Positions 51,342-59,084 of a stretch of 64,000 nt of DNA are shown here, in pieces. The notes beneath the pieces are model-generated. The model was not told the DNA's origin. It ran no database searches and saw nothing but the letters and a program-made list of their open reading frames with translations. The position numbers were made by a program, and so were the translations under genes. Numbering within the stretch: the stretch's first letter is position 1; every line of letters starts with the position of its first letter. Source of the DNA: Empedobacter sedimenti (GTDB taxonomy: Bacteria; Bacteroidota; Bacteroidia; Flavobacteriales; Weeksellaceae). Where the stretch lies: positions 248,001 to 312,000 of the forward strand of contig NZ_JASCQG010000001.1 of the NCBI RefSeq assembly GCF_030005555.1. Reading direction: 5' to 3'.

Positions 51342-52808
51342 ATGAAGAATTACATCTTAATATCATTACTAAACTTGTTTGCAATGACAGCTTGTGCACA
51401 ACAAAATCGAGAAGCAAAGATAAATCCCGCTGCTGTGAATTGGATTCCGTATCACACTGCGATTAATGATTATGTGTATGTGGACAAAAACATGAAACAG
51501 CAATTAGACGCTGCATTTGTAAAAGCGGACAAATTTACGCAAACTGGCTATGCAATTGTAGAAAATAGTGATCGACAAAATGCCGTCATTGATTCTCATG
51601 GTAAAATTGTGGTTGATTACACCAATGAATCCATTAGTCTGAATACAGTTAAGGATTTGACATTGATCAAAAAGGAACTCGAATATGATAAAAAAGTGCC
51701 TTTTTGGAAATGGGAATGGAACATTATGGCTAGCGGGATCAAGACGACACAAACTTACCGAAAAACGGAAATCCGGGTTTTAGAAACCAATCAATTGTTG
51801 CTTTCAAAAGATGTTCCCTATAATGAGGGATATTTCGACATCCGTTATAATGACTTGGACGAAAATCACATTTTGATGAATGACAATTTGTATGAATTCA
51901 AAAATAAGAAATTCAAAAAAGTAAAATCCGATATTTATTTGGCTTTAGACAAAGGGCGATACATTCCGAGTAGTTCGGATAAATTTAGTATTTACGACAT
52001 CAAAAGCAAAAAAGCAATTTTAGCTGATTTAACTGGAACGGATAAAATTGAATTGATCTTAAATCAACAAGCATTTGTCTTAGATTCCATTAATCAAGAT
52101 CGTTATGCGCCCGATGTTCCAAAGCTTTTACAAAATCCGAAAACAAAGGAAATTTATGTTTATCCCGAATACGACAAAGCTTTTCCAAAGGAAATAAAAA
52201 ATGCTTCAGCCGCACAACTTACTTTCTTAAAAGACGTTTCGTTGGTTTATTCGGTCAACAATTCGCCTTATTTTATATTGGGAAAATTCAATTACGATCA
52301 TGAAGTTTGGGCGTATGATTGGCTTTACGTAGATCAAAACGGCAATTTATTGGATAAAATCAATGTCAAAGATTTCTTTATTCTGGATCGCGTTGGTAAT
52401 TTAGTTTGGCCAGACAAGCACATGATTATGCCTAAAGATGAAATGGCAAAATACAATAAAATTGACAAAATATCTTATGTTTACGACACTGAAAATCTGT
52501 ACATTATCAGTTTATGCGACAAACAAAATTGTAACAAAACAGGAATTTGGAATATCCAAACCAATCGTTGGGAGATAGAACCAAACTATAACTACATCTA
52601 CTCCTTAGACGCCAAAAACAACGTGTTTTCATTGCAAAAGGAAAAAGATGGGGATTATATTTTGTTCGACAATAAAACGAAACAACAAATCGGTGACAAA
52701 TCCTATAATTCTATCTACAACAATGGCACAGTGTACATAAAACAACCAAACAATGAAGGCTTGTACTTCTATATCGATATTTACACAGGCAAAGAATATA
52801 AAGATTAG
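51342..52808 (+). CDS. Exported WG-like protein, probable lipoprotein, 488 aa
   Basis: The N-terminus ends F-A-M-T-A-C18-A-Q-Q, usable as a lipobox. The rest is a beta-propeller-like series of degenerate repeats (N-A-V-I-D-S-H-G-K-I-V-V-D-Y, W-L-Y-V-D-Q-N-G-N-L-L-D, N-K-T-G-I-W-N-I-Q-T-N-R-W-E-I-E-P-N-Y) similar to the WG repeats of the upstream gene. It would sit in the periplasm or at the surface, complementing the cytosolic WG protein. Function unknown. Confidence 0.7.
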   Translation: MKNYILISLLNLFAMTACAQQNREAKINPAAVNWIPYHTAINDYVYVDKNMKQQLDAAFVKADKFTQTGYAIVENSDRQNAVIDSHGKIVVDYTNESISLNTVKDLTLIKKELEYDKKVPFWKWEWNIMASGIKTTQTYRKTEIRVLETNQLLLSKDVPYNEGYFDIRYNDLDENHILMNDNLYEFKNKKFKKVKSDIYLALDKGRYIPSSSDKFSIYDIKSKKAILADLTGTDKIELILNQQAFVLDSINQDRYAPDVPKLLQNPKTKEIYVYPEYDKAFPKEIKNASAAQLTFLKDVSLVYSVNNSPYFILGKFNYDHEVWAYDWLYVDQNGNLLDKINVKDFFILDRVGNLVWPDKHMIMPKDEMAKYNKIDKISYVYDTENLYIISLCDKQNCNKTGIWNIQTNRWEIEPNYNYIYSLDAKNNVFSLQKEKDGDYILFDNKTKQQIGDKSYNSIYNNGTVYIKQPNNEGLYFYIDIYTGKEYKD

Positions 52809-52810
52809 TG

Positions 52811-53140
52811 ATGAGAAATAGTTTTAGAAAAATAATCGTAAACGAGATCGGTTTTCATTGGATGTTTCATAATATCATCAAAATAAGACCTGATCATCAG
52901 CGTCAAAATAAATTAGACATTGATATTGGTTATTATGATTCTTGGCTGTATATGAATGATAAAGAAAACGAACCAGCTGATTATGAACCCCAAGTGATTA
53001 CGCCCGCTTTTATCCGAAAATGCATTGAAGAAGCCATAAATTTGGGTTGGAATACTGACGCAAAAAGTGGCTTATTCAAGCTAAAATACCGCAACAAAAC
53101 GTTTATAAAAGACAACAATCATGAAACTGATAAAATATAG
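52811..53140 (+). CDS. Hypothetical small protein, 109 aa
   Basis: I do not recognise this protein. It is soluble and contains W-M-F-H-N-I-I-K-I-R-P, D-I-D-I-G-Y-Y-D-S-W-L-Y-M-N and F-I-R-K-C-I-E-E-A-I-N-L-G-W. The last pattern, a helix ending in G-W, is frequent in small immunity-like proteins of toxin loci. ATG 52811 is chosen over an overlapping GTG at 52808. Its end overlaps the YD-repeat gene by 20 bases. Confidence 0.6.
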   Translation: MRNSFRKIIVNEIGFHWMFHNIIKIRPDHQRQNKLDIDIGYYDSWLYMNDKENEPADYEPQVITPAFIRKCIEEAINLGWNTDAKSGLFKLKYRNKTFIKDNNHETDKI

Positions 53141-54014
53141 TAAAGAAATTGATCAAAAAACGGGAAAAATTCTTTCTGAAAACAAATATCAATTATTCAA
53201 AAAAGAGGACGAAGTTGCTAATCAAATCATTTACAGAAAAGATGAAAATGGCGTCGAAACTTTTAATGAATATGATGAAAAAGGAAACCTTATTCACGAA
53301 AAAATGACGAATGGTTTTGAAGCTCTTCATGATTTTGATGAAAACGGAAACCGCATTCATTTCAAACGAAACAATGCTTATGAAGAATGGGCAACTTACG
53401 ATAATCAACGCAATATTATTGAACGAAAATCTATCCAAGAAGAGATTGAATCTATTTCAAAATTTGCCTACAATCAACAAAATAAAGTGATTTATGAAGA
53501 TTCGCCTTATCAAACTATTTCGCTCGAATATAATGAAAATGGAGATGTCATTTATTTCAAAAATTTTGACAAAACTGAAGAAGATATCGAAGAAAAATGG
53601 TTTACCTATAATGAAAATGCGAAGCTAATTGAAACCAAAAATACGGGTGGAGATTCGCAACATTACGAATACGATGAGCGCGGTAATTTGCTCAAATATT
53701 GGACTTCCTACGGTTCGTTAGATGAATATCAGTACGATGAAAACGACAATGAAATCTACTACAAATCGGAAAGCAATGAATGGGAAGAATGGAAAACTTA
53801 CGATAGTAAAAATCAAATCATTCATATTAAAAACAACTATAACGAAGAAACTTGGTTTGAATACGATGCGGCTGGAAATCAAACTTTAGTAAAGAATAAC
53901 AAAGGTGATTTTATGATTCAGAAGTTCAATGAAAACAACGACATCATCTATCTCGAAAATAATCAAGGAAAGAAAATCACTTGGGAATATGAATATTTTG
54001 AAGAAAATGAATAG
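53121..54014 (+). CDS. Stand-alone YD/RHS-repeat-like protein, 297 aa
   Basis: From residue ~35 to the end the protein consists of about eleven tandem ~20-residue units of the form Y-D-E-K/N-G-N-x-I-x-x-K-N-x-x-x-x-E-x-W, i.e. YD/RHS-type beta repeats. There is no signal peptide, no RHS core-shell end motif and no C-terminal toxin domain. It is thus not a full Rhs toxin; it may be a cytosolic binding or immunity-type protein related to Rhs repeats. It overlaps the preceding gene by 20 bases and is followed after 5 bases. Confidence 0.75.
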   Translation: MKLIKYSKEIDQKTGKILSENKYQLFKKEDEVANQIIYRKDENGVETFNEYDEKGNLIHEKMTNGFEALHDFDENGNRIHFKRNNAYEEWATYDNQRNIIERKSIQEEIESISKFAYNQQNKVIYEDSPYQTISLEYNENGDVIYFKNFDKTEEDIEEKWFTYNENAKLIETKNTGGDSQHYEYDERGNLLKYWTSYGSLDEYQYDENDNEIYYKSESNEWEEWKTYDSKNQIIHIKNNYNEETWFEYDAAGNQTLVKNNKGDFMIQKFNENNDIIYLENNQGKKITWEYEYFEENE

Positions 54015-54019
54015 ATAAA

Positions 54020-54406
54020 ATGGAACGCGAAGACAATATTTTATTCATAAATCCTGAAAATCCAAAAGAGCAAACCATCTTTAATTTTCGGACTTGGTGT
54101 ACAATTATCGAGGCCATTATTGTAAATTATGCCCACAAGACAACCGAGGAAGCGAAGGAGATTTTAGAGAAGTCGCATCTGTATAAATGCTTAGTGAAAG
54201 ACATAGAAAATAAGGATTATGAAGGTCTTTTCTTTTACCAACATGAATTGGAATATCATTGGGCAATGCTTCTCGCGCACGGAGAATTGTATTGGCACCG
54301 TGGCATTAGCGAAATTGAACCCGAAGGATTTCGAGATTGGGAAAAGCAATATATCAAAGACCACCAATTAGCAGAAAACTGTTATATAGACCTTGAATTG
54401 GAATAA
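54020..54406 (+). CDS. Hypothetical island protein, 128 aa
   Basis: Family not recognised. Predicted mostly helical, acidic, soluble; contains W-C-T-I-I-E-A-I-I-V-N-Y-A, H-E-L-E-Y-H-W-A-M-L-L-A-H-G-E-L-Y-W and a C-terminal W-E-K-Q-Y. The H-x-x-x-H-W pattern is notable but not a known metal motif. It sits in the operon between the YD-repeat gene and a small helical gene, and an immunity function is suggested by context only. Confidence 0.6.
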   Translation: MEREDNILFINPENPKEQTIFNFRTWCTIIEAIIVNYAHKTTEEAKEILEKSHLYKCLVKDIENKDYEGLFFYQHELEYHWAMLLAHGELYWHRGISEIEPEGFRDWEKQYIKDHQLAENCYIDLELE

Positions 54407-54407
54407 A

Positions 54408-54722
54408 ATGAATAGAAAAAAATTAACTAAAAAAATCGAAACTGATCTTCTGAATTTTATTCAAAAAGTACACGATGTTGAAGGTGTGGATCAGCAATTA
54501 TTAAATGAAATCCTCGCCGATTTTGCTCAACTTACTGTTATTTTAAAAAAAGAGGATTCTATTCCAAAAGAAATAGCTATGATACTAGTAGATATGGTTT
54601 CTGTTTTATTTAATGATGCCAACTATTATCCCGAAGATTACCGCAGCGAAATATATCTTTCAGCTGATCAATTATCAACGGCGGCTTATGAATTATGTTC
54701 TAATGAAAACCAACAAACATGA
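54408..54722 (+). CDS. Hypothetical small helical protein, 104 aa
   Basis: Family not recognised. Almost entirely helical, with a basic N-terminus (N-R-K-K-L-T-K-K) and acidic remainder including S-I-P-K-E-I-A-M-I-L-V-D-M-V-S-V-L. The ATG at 54408 follows the previous stop by 1 base; a TTG at 54393 would overlap and is less likely. Its stop overlaps the SUKH/L7-L12 gene by 4 bases (ATGA), so they are coupled. Confidence 0.6.
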   Translation: MNRKKLTKKIETDLLNFIQKVHDVEGVDQQLLNEILADFAQLTVILKKEDSIPKEIAMILVDMVSVLFNDANYYPEDYRSEIYLSADQLSTAAYELCSNENQQT

Positions 54723-55831
54723 AACTTCCTCAACATTGGCACACATTTATTGAAGCATTTCAAGATACATTTGACACCGAAATTGTCTATGATGTTGTGC
54801 GTGTTTTTCAAGATCAAGAAGCGATTGAAGAGCGTTACACGACTTACGAATTTGAAGAATATTTACCCAATTATATCCCAATCGCAGATGATTCTGGTGG
54901 ACAAGTTGCTGTGATTTCTACAAATAAAAATGACACCAAAGTCTATTTAACTTCTTATGGAACCTTGATCGAGGCTGATTTAAAAATACTAGATCGCAAT
55001 TTATCGCACTGGATGGATAGAAAATTTCCGTTTAACAATGTGGATAATGATGAGATTCAACAATCAGATGAGCAACTCCATTTTTTTCATGAGGAAAACA
55101 AAAAAATACAGTCGAAAATCTACCAATTTCCTACTTTAATCGAATTTCTAAAAAGCAACTTGGTAATTGAAGACTTGTGTTTACCAGAAAATTATCCAAC
55201 TCTAGAAAATGTTTTTGATTTTCAAGATGGTTATGCCTACAATTCGGTAAACAACACGTTTTTGTATGGTCAAAAAGAGGGTGATTTTAAAGAAAGTTGG
55301 CTTGTTATTGCGACCAATTATTTCGCTGATCCTTTTTTTATTGACTTCAATGAAGCTTCTCAAAATTTCCCAGTATATTTTGCATATCATGGAGCTGGAA
55401 AATGGACTCCGAGAAAAATTGCTGATTCTATTGACGCTTTTCATCAAAAAATAAAAGCGATTTATCAGCATCGCTTCAATAAAGAAGAGTTACTAAAACT
55501 TCTTGAAATTGACGGAAACTCAACGAACGAATTTTGGAATGAAGTGCTAGAAAGTTGTCATAATCTTACTGAAATTGATGAAAACAACTTAGCTCAAAAA
55601 TATGAGCAAAGCGACTGGCGTGAAGCCGAATTGTACATTACAGATATTGGTCCAAATAAAATGAAAATCGTTTCCATACTTAAAGAAAAATTTAATTTAT
55701 CAGGAACAGAAGCCTTGCAATTGAGCAAACAAGACCGTATTTTGTACCATAAAGGCACTTATAGATGGATGGAAAATAGTGTTCAACAATTAGAAAAACT
55801 TGGTGCAACTGTGGAAATTATAATGATTTAA
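54719..55831 (+). CDS. SUKH (SMI1/KNR4) protein fused to an L7/L12 C-terminal-like domain, 370 aa
   Basis: Residues ~38-110 resemble a SUKH core (E-Y-L-P-N-Y-I-P-I-A-D-D-S-G-G). Residues ~130-250 carry a second, clearer unit with E-S-W-L-V-I-A-T-N-Y-F-A-D-P-F-F-I-D and P-V-Y-F-A-Y-H-G-A-G-K-W-x-P-R-K-I-A. Residues 303-368 match the ribosomal L7/L12 C-terminal domain: I-T-D-I-G-P-N-K-M-K-I-V-S-I-L-K-E, then L-E-K-L-G-A-T-V-E-I. SUKH proteins are established immunity proteins against polymorphic toxins. The L12-like module could bind translation factors or mimic the ribosomal stalk; that is inference. Confidence 0.8.
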   Translation: MKLPQHWHTFIEAFQDTFDTEIVYDVVRVFQDQEAIEERYTTYEFEEYLPNYIPIADDSGGQVAVISTNKNDTKVYLTSYGTLIEADLKILDRNLSHWMDRKFPFNNVDNDEIQQSDEQLHFFHEENKKIQSKIYQFPTLIEFLKSNLVIEDLCLPENYPTLENVFDFQDGYAYNSVNNTFLYGQKEGDFKESWLVIATNYFADPFFIDFNEASQNFPVYFAYHGAGKWTPRKIADSIDAFHQKIKAIYQHRFNKEELLKLLEIDGNSTNEFWNEVLESCHNLTEIDENNLAQKYEQSDWREAELYITDIGPNKMKIVSILKEKFNLSGTEALQLSKQDRILYHKGTYRWMENSVQQLEKLGATVEIIMI

Positions 55832-56175
55832 TGATGGATAATCTTAGCTTTAACTACCACGATGCCATTTTAGAAACTATTCAATTTCAACAAAATAAGT
55901 TGGAGTTAACAATTTCATTGTACAATATTCTCTATCCTAATCGACCAAAAGTAAAGTTGGTTTTAGAAAATATATCTAATAGCATTACTTGCGAAAAATG
56001 GATTTCCGAACTTACGGAATCCTACCACGAAGACGGTGAAGACAATTTAGGCGCAAGAATCAATAATATTTATCTTGATGAAAATAACAATCATCAAATG
56101 CTCATTGCTGTTGATTCTATTAAAACGGTGAAGCTAAAATTTAGCCAACTAACCGAAATTATCACTGAAAATTAG
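55831..56175 (+). CDS. Immunity-like small protein, 114 aa
   Basis: Begins L-S-F-N-Y-H-D-A-I-L-E-T-I-Q-F, a Y-H-D-A-x-I/L pattern at the start of several small immunity-like families, followed by alternating strands. It ends in V-K-L-K-F-S-Q-L-T. Family not certain. It overlaps the preceding stop by 1 base. The 54-base gap after it holds a partial copy of the 48751 hairpin, so a transcription unit may once have ended here. Confidence 0.6.
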   Translation: MMDNLSFNYHDAILETIQFQQNKLELTISLYNILYPNRPKVKLVLENISNSITCEKWISELTESYHEDGEDNLGARINNIYLDENNNHQMLIAVDSIKTVKLKFSQLTEIITEN

Positions 56176-56177
56176 CT

Positions 56178-56194
56178 GAAAATAGCGATTATTT
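56178..56194 (+). repeat. Copy of the left arm of the 48751 terminator
   Basis: The 17-mer GAAAATAGCGATTATTT is identical to bases 48750-48766. There the matching right arm completes a hairpin; here the right side has decayed to a TAATTTT remnant near 56213. Confidence 0.7.
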
Positions 56195-56229
56195 AGAGCA
56201 ATTAGAAGAAGTAATTTTATAAAAAAAAT

Positions 56230-56757
56230 ATGAAATTACTTTATATGGCCTTTTTGCTAAGTCTTTTGAGTTGTGTTGGGCGGAAAAACATACAGACAAA
56301 ACCTATCCTTGCGGCACCGGCGCACGTAAGCGTAAAAAATGCAGAAACTGGAAGGATTGGTTACCGATCGACTTACGTTCCTATCACCCCCTCGTTAAAA
56401 CCGCAGATCATTATGATTAGTAGAATCGATAACGAACTTACTTTGAAGTTGCAAGGAAAGATAGGTTCTGGTGGACTTTCTCGTAGAAAAGTTAAAGGCG
56501 TCCGATTGGAACAAGGCGACCTATATGGAAACGATATCACGCTAAAATATATTGTCGAAATAGAACGTGTTACAGGCAAGGAAAATGCCAATGTGCAAGG
56601 CTACAACTATACGACAAAGGTTGTTTGCAAAGTGCCCGAAGGCGCGCAACTGATTAATGTAGAATTATATGAAGAAAGACCTCCACAAGCACCAAATACC
56701 AAACCTCAATTAAAATTAATGACAAGCGAACTGTTTGATTTTTTCCCAATACTCTGA
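56230..56757 (+). CDS. Lipoprotein, paralogue of the next gene, 175 aa
   Basis: Lipobox L-L-S-C15. The mature domain shares with the following protein the pattern L-Q-G-K-I-G-S-G-G-L-S-R-R-K-V-K-G-V-R and G-Y-N-Y-T-T-K. It is beta-rich and otherwise unrecognised. It would be anchored in the periplasm or at the surface. Tandem lipoprotein pairs of this kind fit periplasmic immunity proteins, but this is inference. Confidence 0.68.
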   Translation: MKLLYMAFLLSLLSCVGRKNIQTKPILAAPAHVSVKNAETGRIGYRSTYVPITPSLKPQIIMISRIDNELTLKLQGKIGSGGLSRRKVKGVRLEQGDLYGNDITLKYIVEIERVTGKENANVQGYNYTTKVVCKVPEGAQLINVELYEERPPQAPNTKPQLKLMTSELFDFFPIL

Positions 56758-56759
56758 AC

Positions 56760-57251
56760 ATGAAAACAATTACATTATTACTAAATATACTATTGATGGG
56801 TTGTGTGCAACAACGACCACAGGAAGAAATCACAATTTCGGAGGTTGTCGATTCCAGCGCTTTGCAATATTTCCCAAAAGCTTCTTTGGAAGCGGTAGAA
56901 CCGAAAATTACAATCCTAAACAAATCAGCGAATAAAGTCGATTTCAAAATTCAAGGCAATATTGTCTCAAACGGATTGTCCATCAATAAAGTCAAAAAAA
57001 TCCGTACTGAACAAGAGGTTGTCAATAATCAGCTGAACTTAAAAGTAATTGTAGAAGTGGTTTATATTTCTGGTAAAGAAGGTTCGGGAATAGAAGGCTA
57101 CAACTACGAGCAACAAAGAGAAATCGAGATTCCGAAAAACATCAAATCTTTAAAAATTGATTTAATCGAAGATCGTTTGTCTTCCAGAGGAACTTTGTCC
57201 GCAACTGAAAAAACAAAACGAATCGCCACCGAAAGTCTAAACCTTGATTAA
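56760..57251 (+). CDS. Lipoprotein, paralogue of the previous gene, 163 aa
   Basis: Lipobox L-M-G-C15-V-Q-Q. The core I-Q-G-N-I-V-S-N-G-L-S-I-N-K-V-K-K-I-R and G-Y-N-Y-E-Q-Q-R aligns with the preceding gene, 2 bases upstream, while the N- and C-termini differ, indicating an old duplication. Unknown function. Confidence 0.68.
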   Translation: MKTITLLLNILLMGCVQQRPQEEITISEVVDSSALQYFPKASLEAVEPKITILNKSANKVDFKIQGNIVSNGLSINKVKKIRTEQEVVNNQLNLKVIVEVVYISGKEGSGIEGYNYEQQREIEIPKNIKSLKIDLIEDRLSSRGTLSATEKTKRIATESLNLD

Positions 57252-57262
57252 AACACAAAACA

Positions 57263-58108
57263 ATGAAAATTGCACTTTTCGCTGACATTCATGGTAAAAT
57301 ATTATTGCCTTTTACGCTGGTAGATCTTTACCAAAAACAGACTGGTCACAAGATAGATTTCATCTTGCAATGCGGCGATATGGGCGCTTATCCAAAACTC
57401 GAAAACTTGGATAAAGCAACCTTAAAACACGCAAAAGCTGATCGTGACGAATTGGGTTTTTATGATGATTTCACAAAGCCAAATCCAGAAATCAAGACTT
57501 TTTTAGAGGAGCTGAATTTGGATATGATTTGTGTTCGCGGTAATCACGAAGATCATGAGTTTTTGAATGCGATCGAACAAAATAATTCTTTGGAGAATCG
57601 CTTTCCTATTGATGTTTACAACCGAGTTTTTGTTTGCAAATCAGGAAAAAAACAGCTGCTCCAAAAAGATAACGAAACGCTTTCTTTTGTAGGGATTGGG
57701 CGTATTGGCGATCGCAAAAACCGTTCTGAACAGCGTTTTATCCAAGATTATGAAAAAAAGGAAATTAAGAAACTGATTAAGTCAAACGAACAATTTGATG
57801 TTTTAATTACACACGACAAAGATGATGGAAGTCAACGTGGATACGGTATGACTGAGATCCGAAACGTGTTAGATGAATTGATTTTTCAGTATCATTTTTA
57901 TGGTCACACAGGCGAAGCTTTTCATCAAGAATTGGATGTCAACGGCATCACGAAATCTGTCAAAATCAAAGAATTAGAATTCAATACGGGAGGCGTTTTG
58001 GAGTACGGATCTATGCTTATTTTAACCAAAGTTGATGATGAAATTTCATTGGAAATTGTTTCGCAAGAAATCACCAATCAACTCACAAAATTCAATTGGA
58101 AATTATGA
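57263..58108 (+). CDS. Calcineurin-like metallophosphoesterase, 281 aa
   Basis: The five metal-binding blocks are in order: F-A-D-I-H-G near residues 6-11, C-G-D-M-G, R-G-N-H-E-D, T-H-D-K-D-D, and Y-G-H-T-G. This is a complete metallophosphoesterase, so it should be active with two divalent metals. Cytosolic. Substrate unknown. Its position inside the immunity-type operon suggests a role tied to the island, e.g. reversing a nucleotide- or protein-modifying toxin, which is speculation. It overlaps the next gene by ATGA. Confidence 0.88.
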   Translation: MKIALFADIHGKILLPFTLVDLYQKQTGHKIDFILQCGDMGAYPKLENLDKATLKHAKADRDELGFYDDFTKPNPEIKTFLEELNLDMICVRGNHEDHEFLNAIEQNNSLENRFPIDVYNRVFVCKSGKKQLLQKDNETLSFVGIGRIGDRKNRSEQRFIQDYEKKEIKKLIKSNEQFDVLITHDKDDGSQRGYGMTEIRNVLDELIFQYHFYGHTGEAFHQELDVNGITKSVKIKELEFNTGGVLEYGSMLILTKVDDEISLEIVSQEITNQLTKFNWKL

Positions 58109-58503
58109 ACGTATTTTTCAAAAAATATATTATTCCATTTTTTGTGACGAGTATTGTTTTTATTTTGACTTTACTTAAAACAGAGGCTGCAGATCAAGTG
58201 GATTGGGCGCCAAAATTATACGGTCATTTTTTTCCAATTATGCAAGACGGTGCAACAAGTCTAAGCATACAAGTCGATTTTTGGAAATTTAGTTTAGACT
58301 TTGCTATATTTTATGCTGTCTTTTTGGCTATTTTTTTTTGGCTAAAACCACGTATAACCAAAGTTGGAACAATTATATTATCAATGATATTTGTCTTGGT
58401 GACGACATTTTTTACAATCGTGATTTCAACAGAATTAAGTGTCACCAAAATTTCTAATAGAATGGATTTTTCGAAAGTACAATCCATGTGGATCAATCTT
58501 TAA
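58105..58503 (+). CDS. Small membrane protein, 132 aa
   Basis: Three hydrophobic segments (about 7-26, 58-80, 88-112) in a Thr/Val-rich sequence with no known domain. The ATG at 58105 overlaps the preceding stop (ATGA) and is preferred over a TTG at 58096. Membrane-embedded immunity proteins protect against pore-forming or cell-wall toxins; that role is only suggested by location. Confidence 0.65.
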   Translation: MNVFFKKYIIPFFVTSIVFILTLLKTEAADQVDWAPKLYGHFFPIMQDGATSLSIQVDFWKFSLDFAIFYAVFLAIFFWLKPRITKVGTIILSMIFVLVTTFFTIVISTELSVTKISNRMDFSKVQSMWINL

Positions 58504-58515
58504 AACACGACCATT

Positions 58516-58734
58516 ATGCTATCATCCGCAAACTTAAACTTAGAAGGCGCTTTAATTTATATCGCATTGATGCTATTTTTTGGAGCAGGAATTTTATATA
58601 CCCTCATTGTGTTTATTGTCAACAGTGTACAAAAGAAACCCAAAAGCGGCTCGTATTACCTTATTTCATTTTTTGTAAGTGGATTTTTGGTACTTTTAAT
58701 CAGCGCTTTAATATTAATCAGTTTGCTTCCCTAG
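58516..58734 (+). CDS. Small two-helix membrane protein, 72 aa
   Basis: Two hydrophobic helices (about 11-36 and 47-70) separated by V-Q-K-K-P-K-S-G, the turn expected on the cytosolic side. It starts 12 bases after the previous membrane gene and ends 1 base before the next. An overlapping frame (58488-58739) is also open but encodes a less plausible, Cys/His-scattered sequence. Function unknown. Confidence 0.6.
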   Translation: MLSSANLNLEGALIYIALMLFFGAGILYTLIVFIVNSVQKKPKSGSYYLISFFVSGFLVLLISALILISLLP

Positions 58735-58735
58735 A

Positions 58736-59038
58736 ATGAAAAACGCAGAATATTCAACAAATAGACCACCAGAATATATCGATGGTGCAAAGGTTATCAA
58801 ATGGGCTTGGTCAGGACAATTTCCTTTTGGATTTGTTGAAAATATAGCGCATACAGAAGCAGAACAGATATTTGGACTTGCGATATGTCAATACGAAAAA
58901 AGCAAATCAATCAATCGTTTTAGTTGCGATGCTGAATGGGAAACTATTCAAGATGCTCCGTACGACACGATTAACGATTCAATAAACTACTTACCAGGTC
59001 AATACAAGAACCAAGACATTATTTGGAACGATAAATAA
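58736..59038 (+). CDS. Hypothetical island protein, 100 aa
   Basis: Unrecognised soluble protein. Motifs: R-P-P-E-Y-I-D-G-A-K-V-I-K-W-A-W-S-G, F-G-F-V-E-N-I-A, and C-D-A-E-W-E-T-I-Q-D. The late W-E-T-x-x-D-x-P-Y-D pattern recurs in small hypothetical proteins of Bacteroidota toxin loci, as far as I recall. Start ATG 58736 lies 1 base past the previous stop. Confidence 0.58.
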   Translation: MKNAEYSTNRPPEYIDGAKVIKWAWSGQFPFGFVENIAHTEAEQIFGLAICQYEKSKSINRFSCDAEWETIQDAPYDTINDSINYLPGQYKNQDIIWNDK

Positions 59039-59084
59039 ACGTATTATCAAGATAAATTCAAAGTACAACTATTAATCCTAAGCA

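Noticed and set aside
53121-54014. Full Rhs toxin gene
   Set aside because: Only 297 codons, no signal or PAAR/VgrG-type N-terminus, no core-end motif and no C-terminal toxin domain.
58488-58739. Alternative 83-codon frame overlapping the 72-aa membrane protein
   Set aside because: The 72-aa frame has clean two-helix topology and fits between neighbouring stops; the alternative overlaps the upstream gene and has scattered Cys and aromatic residues.
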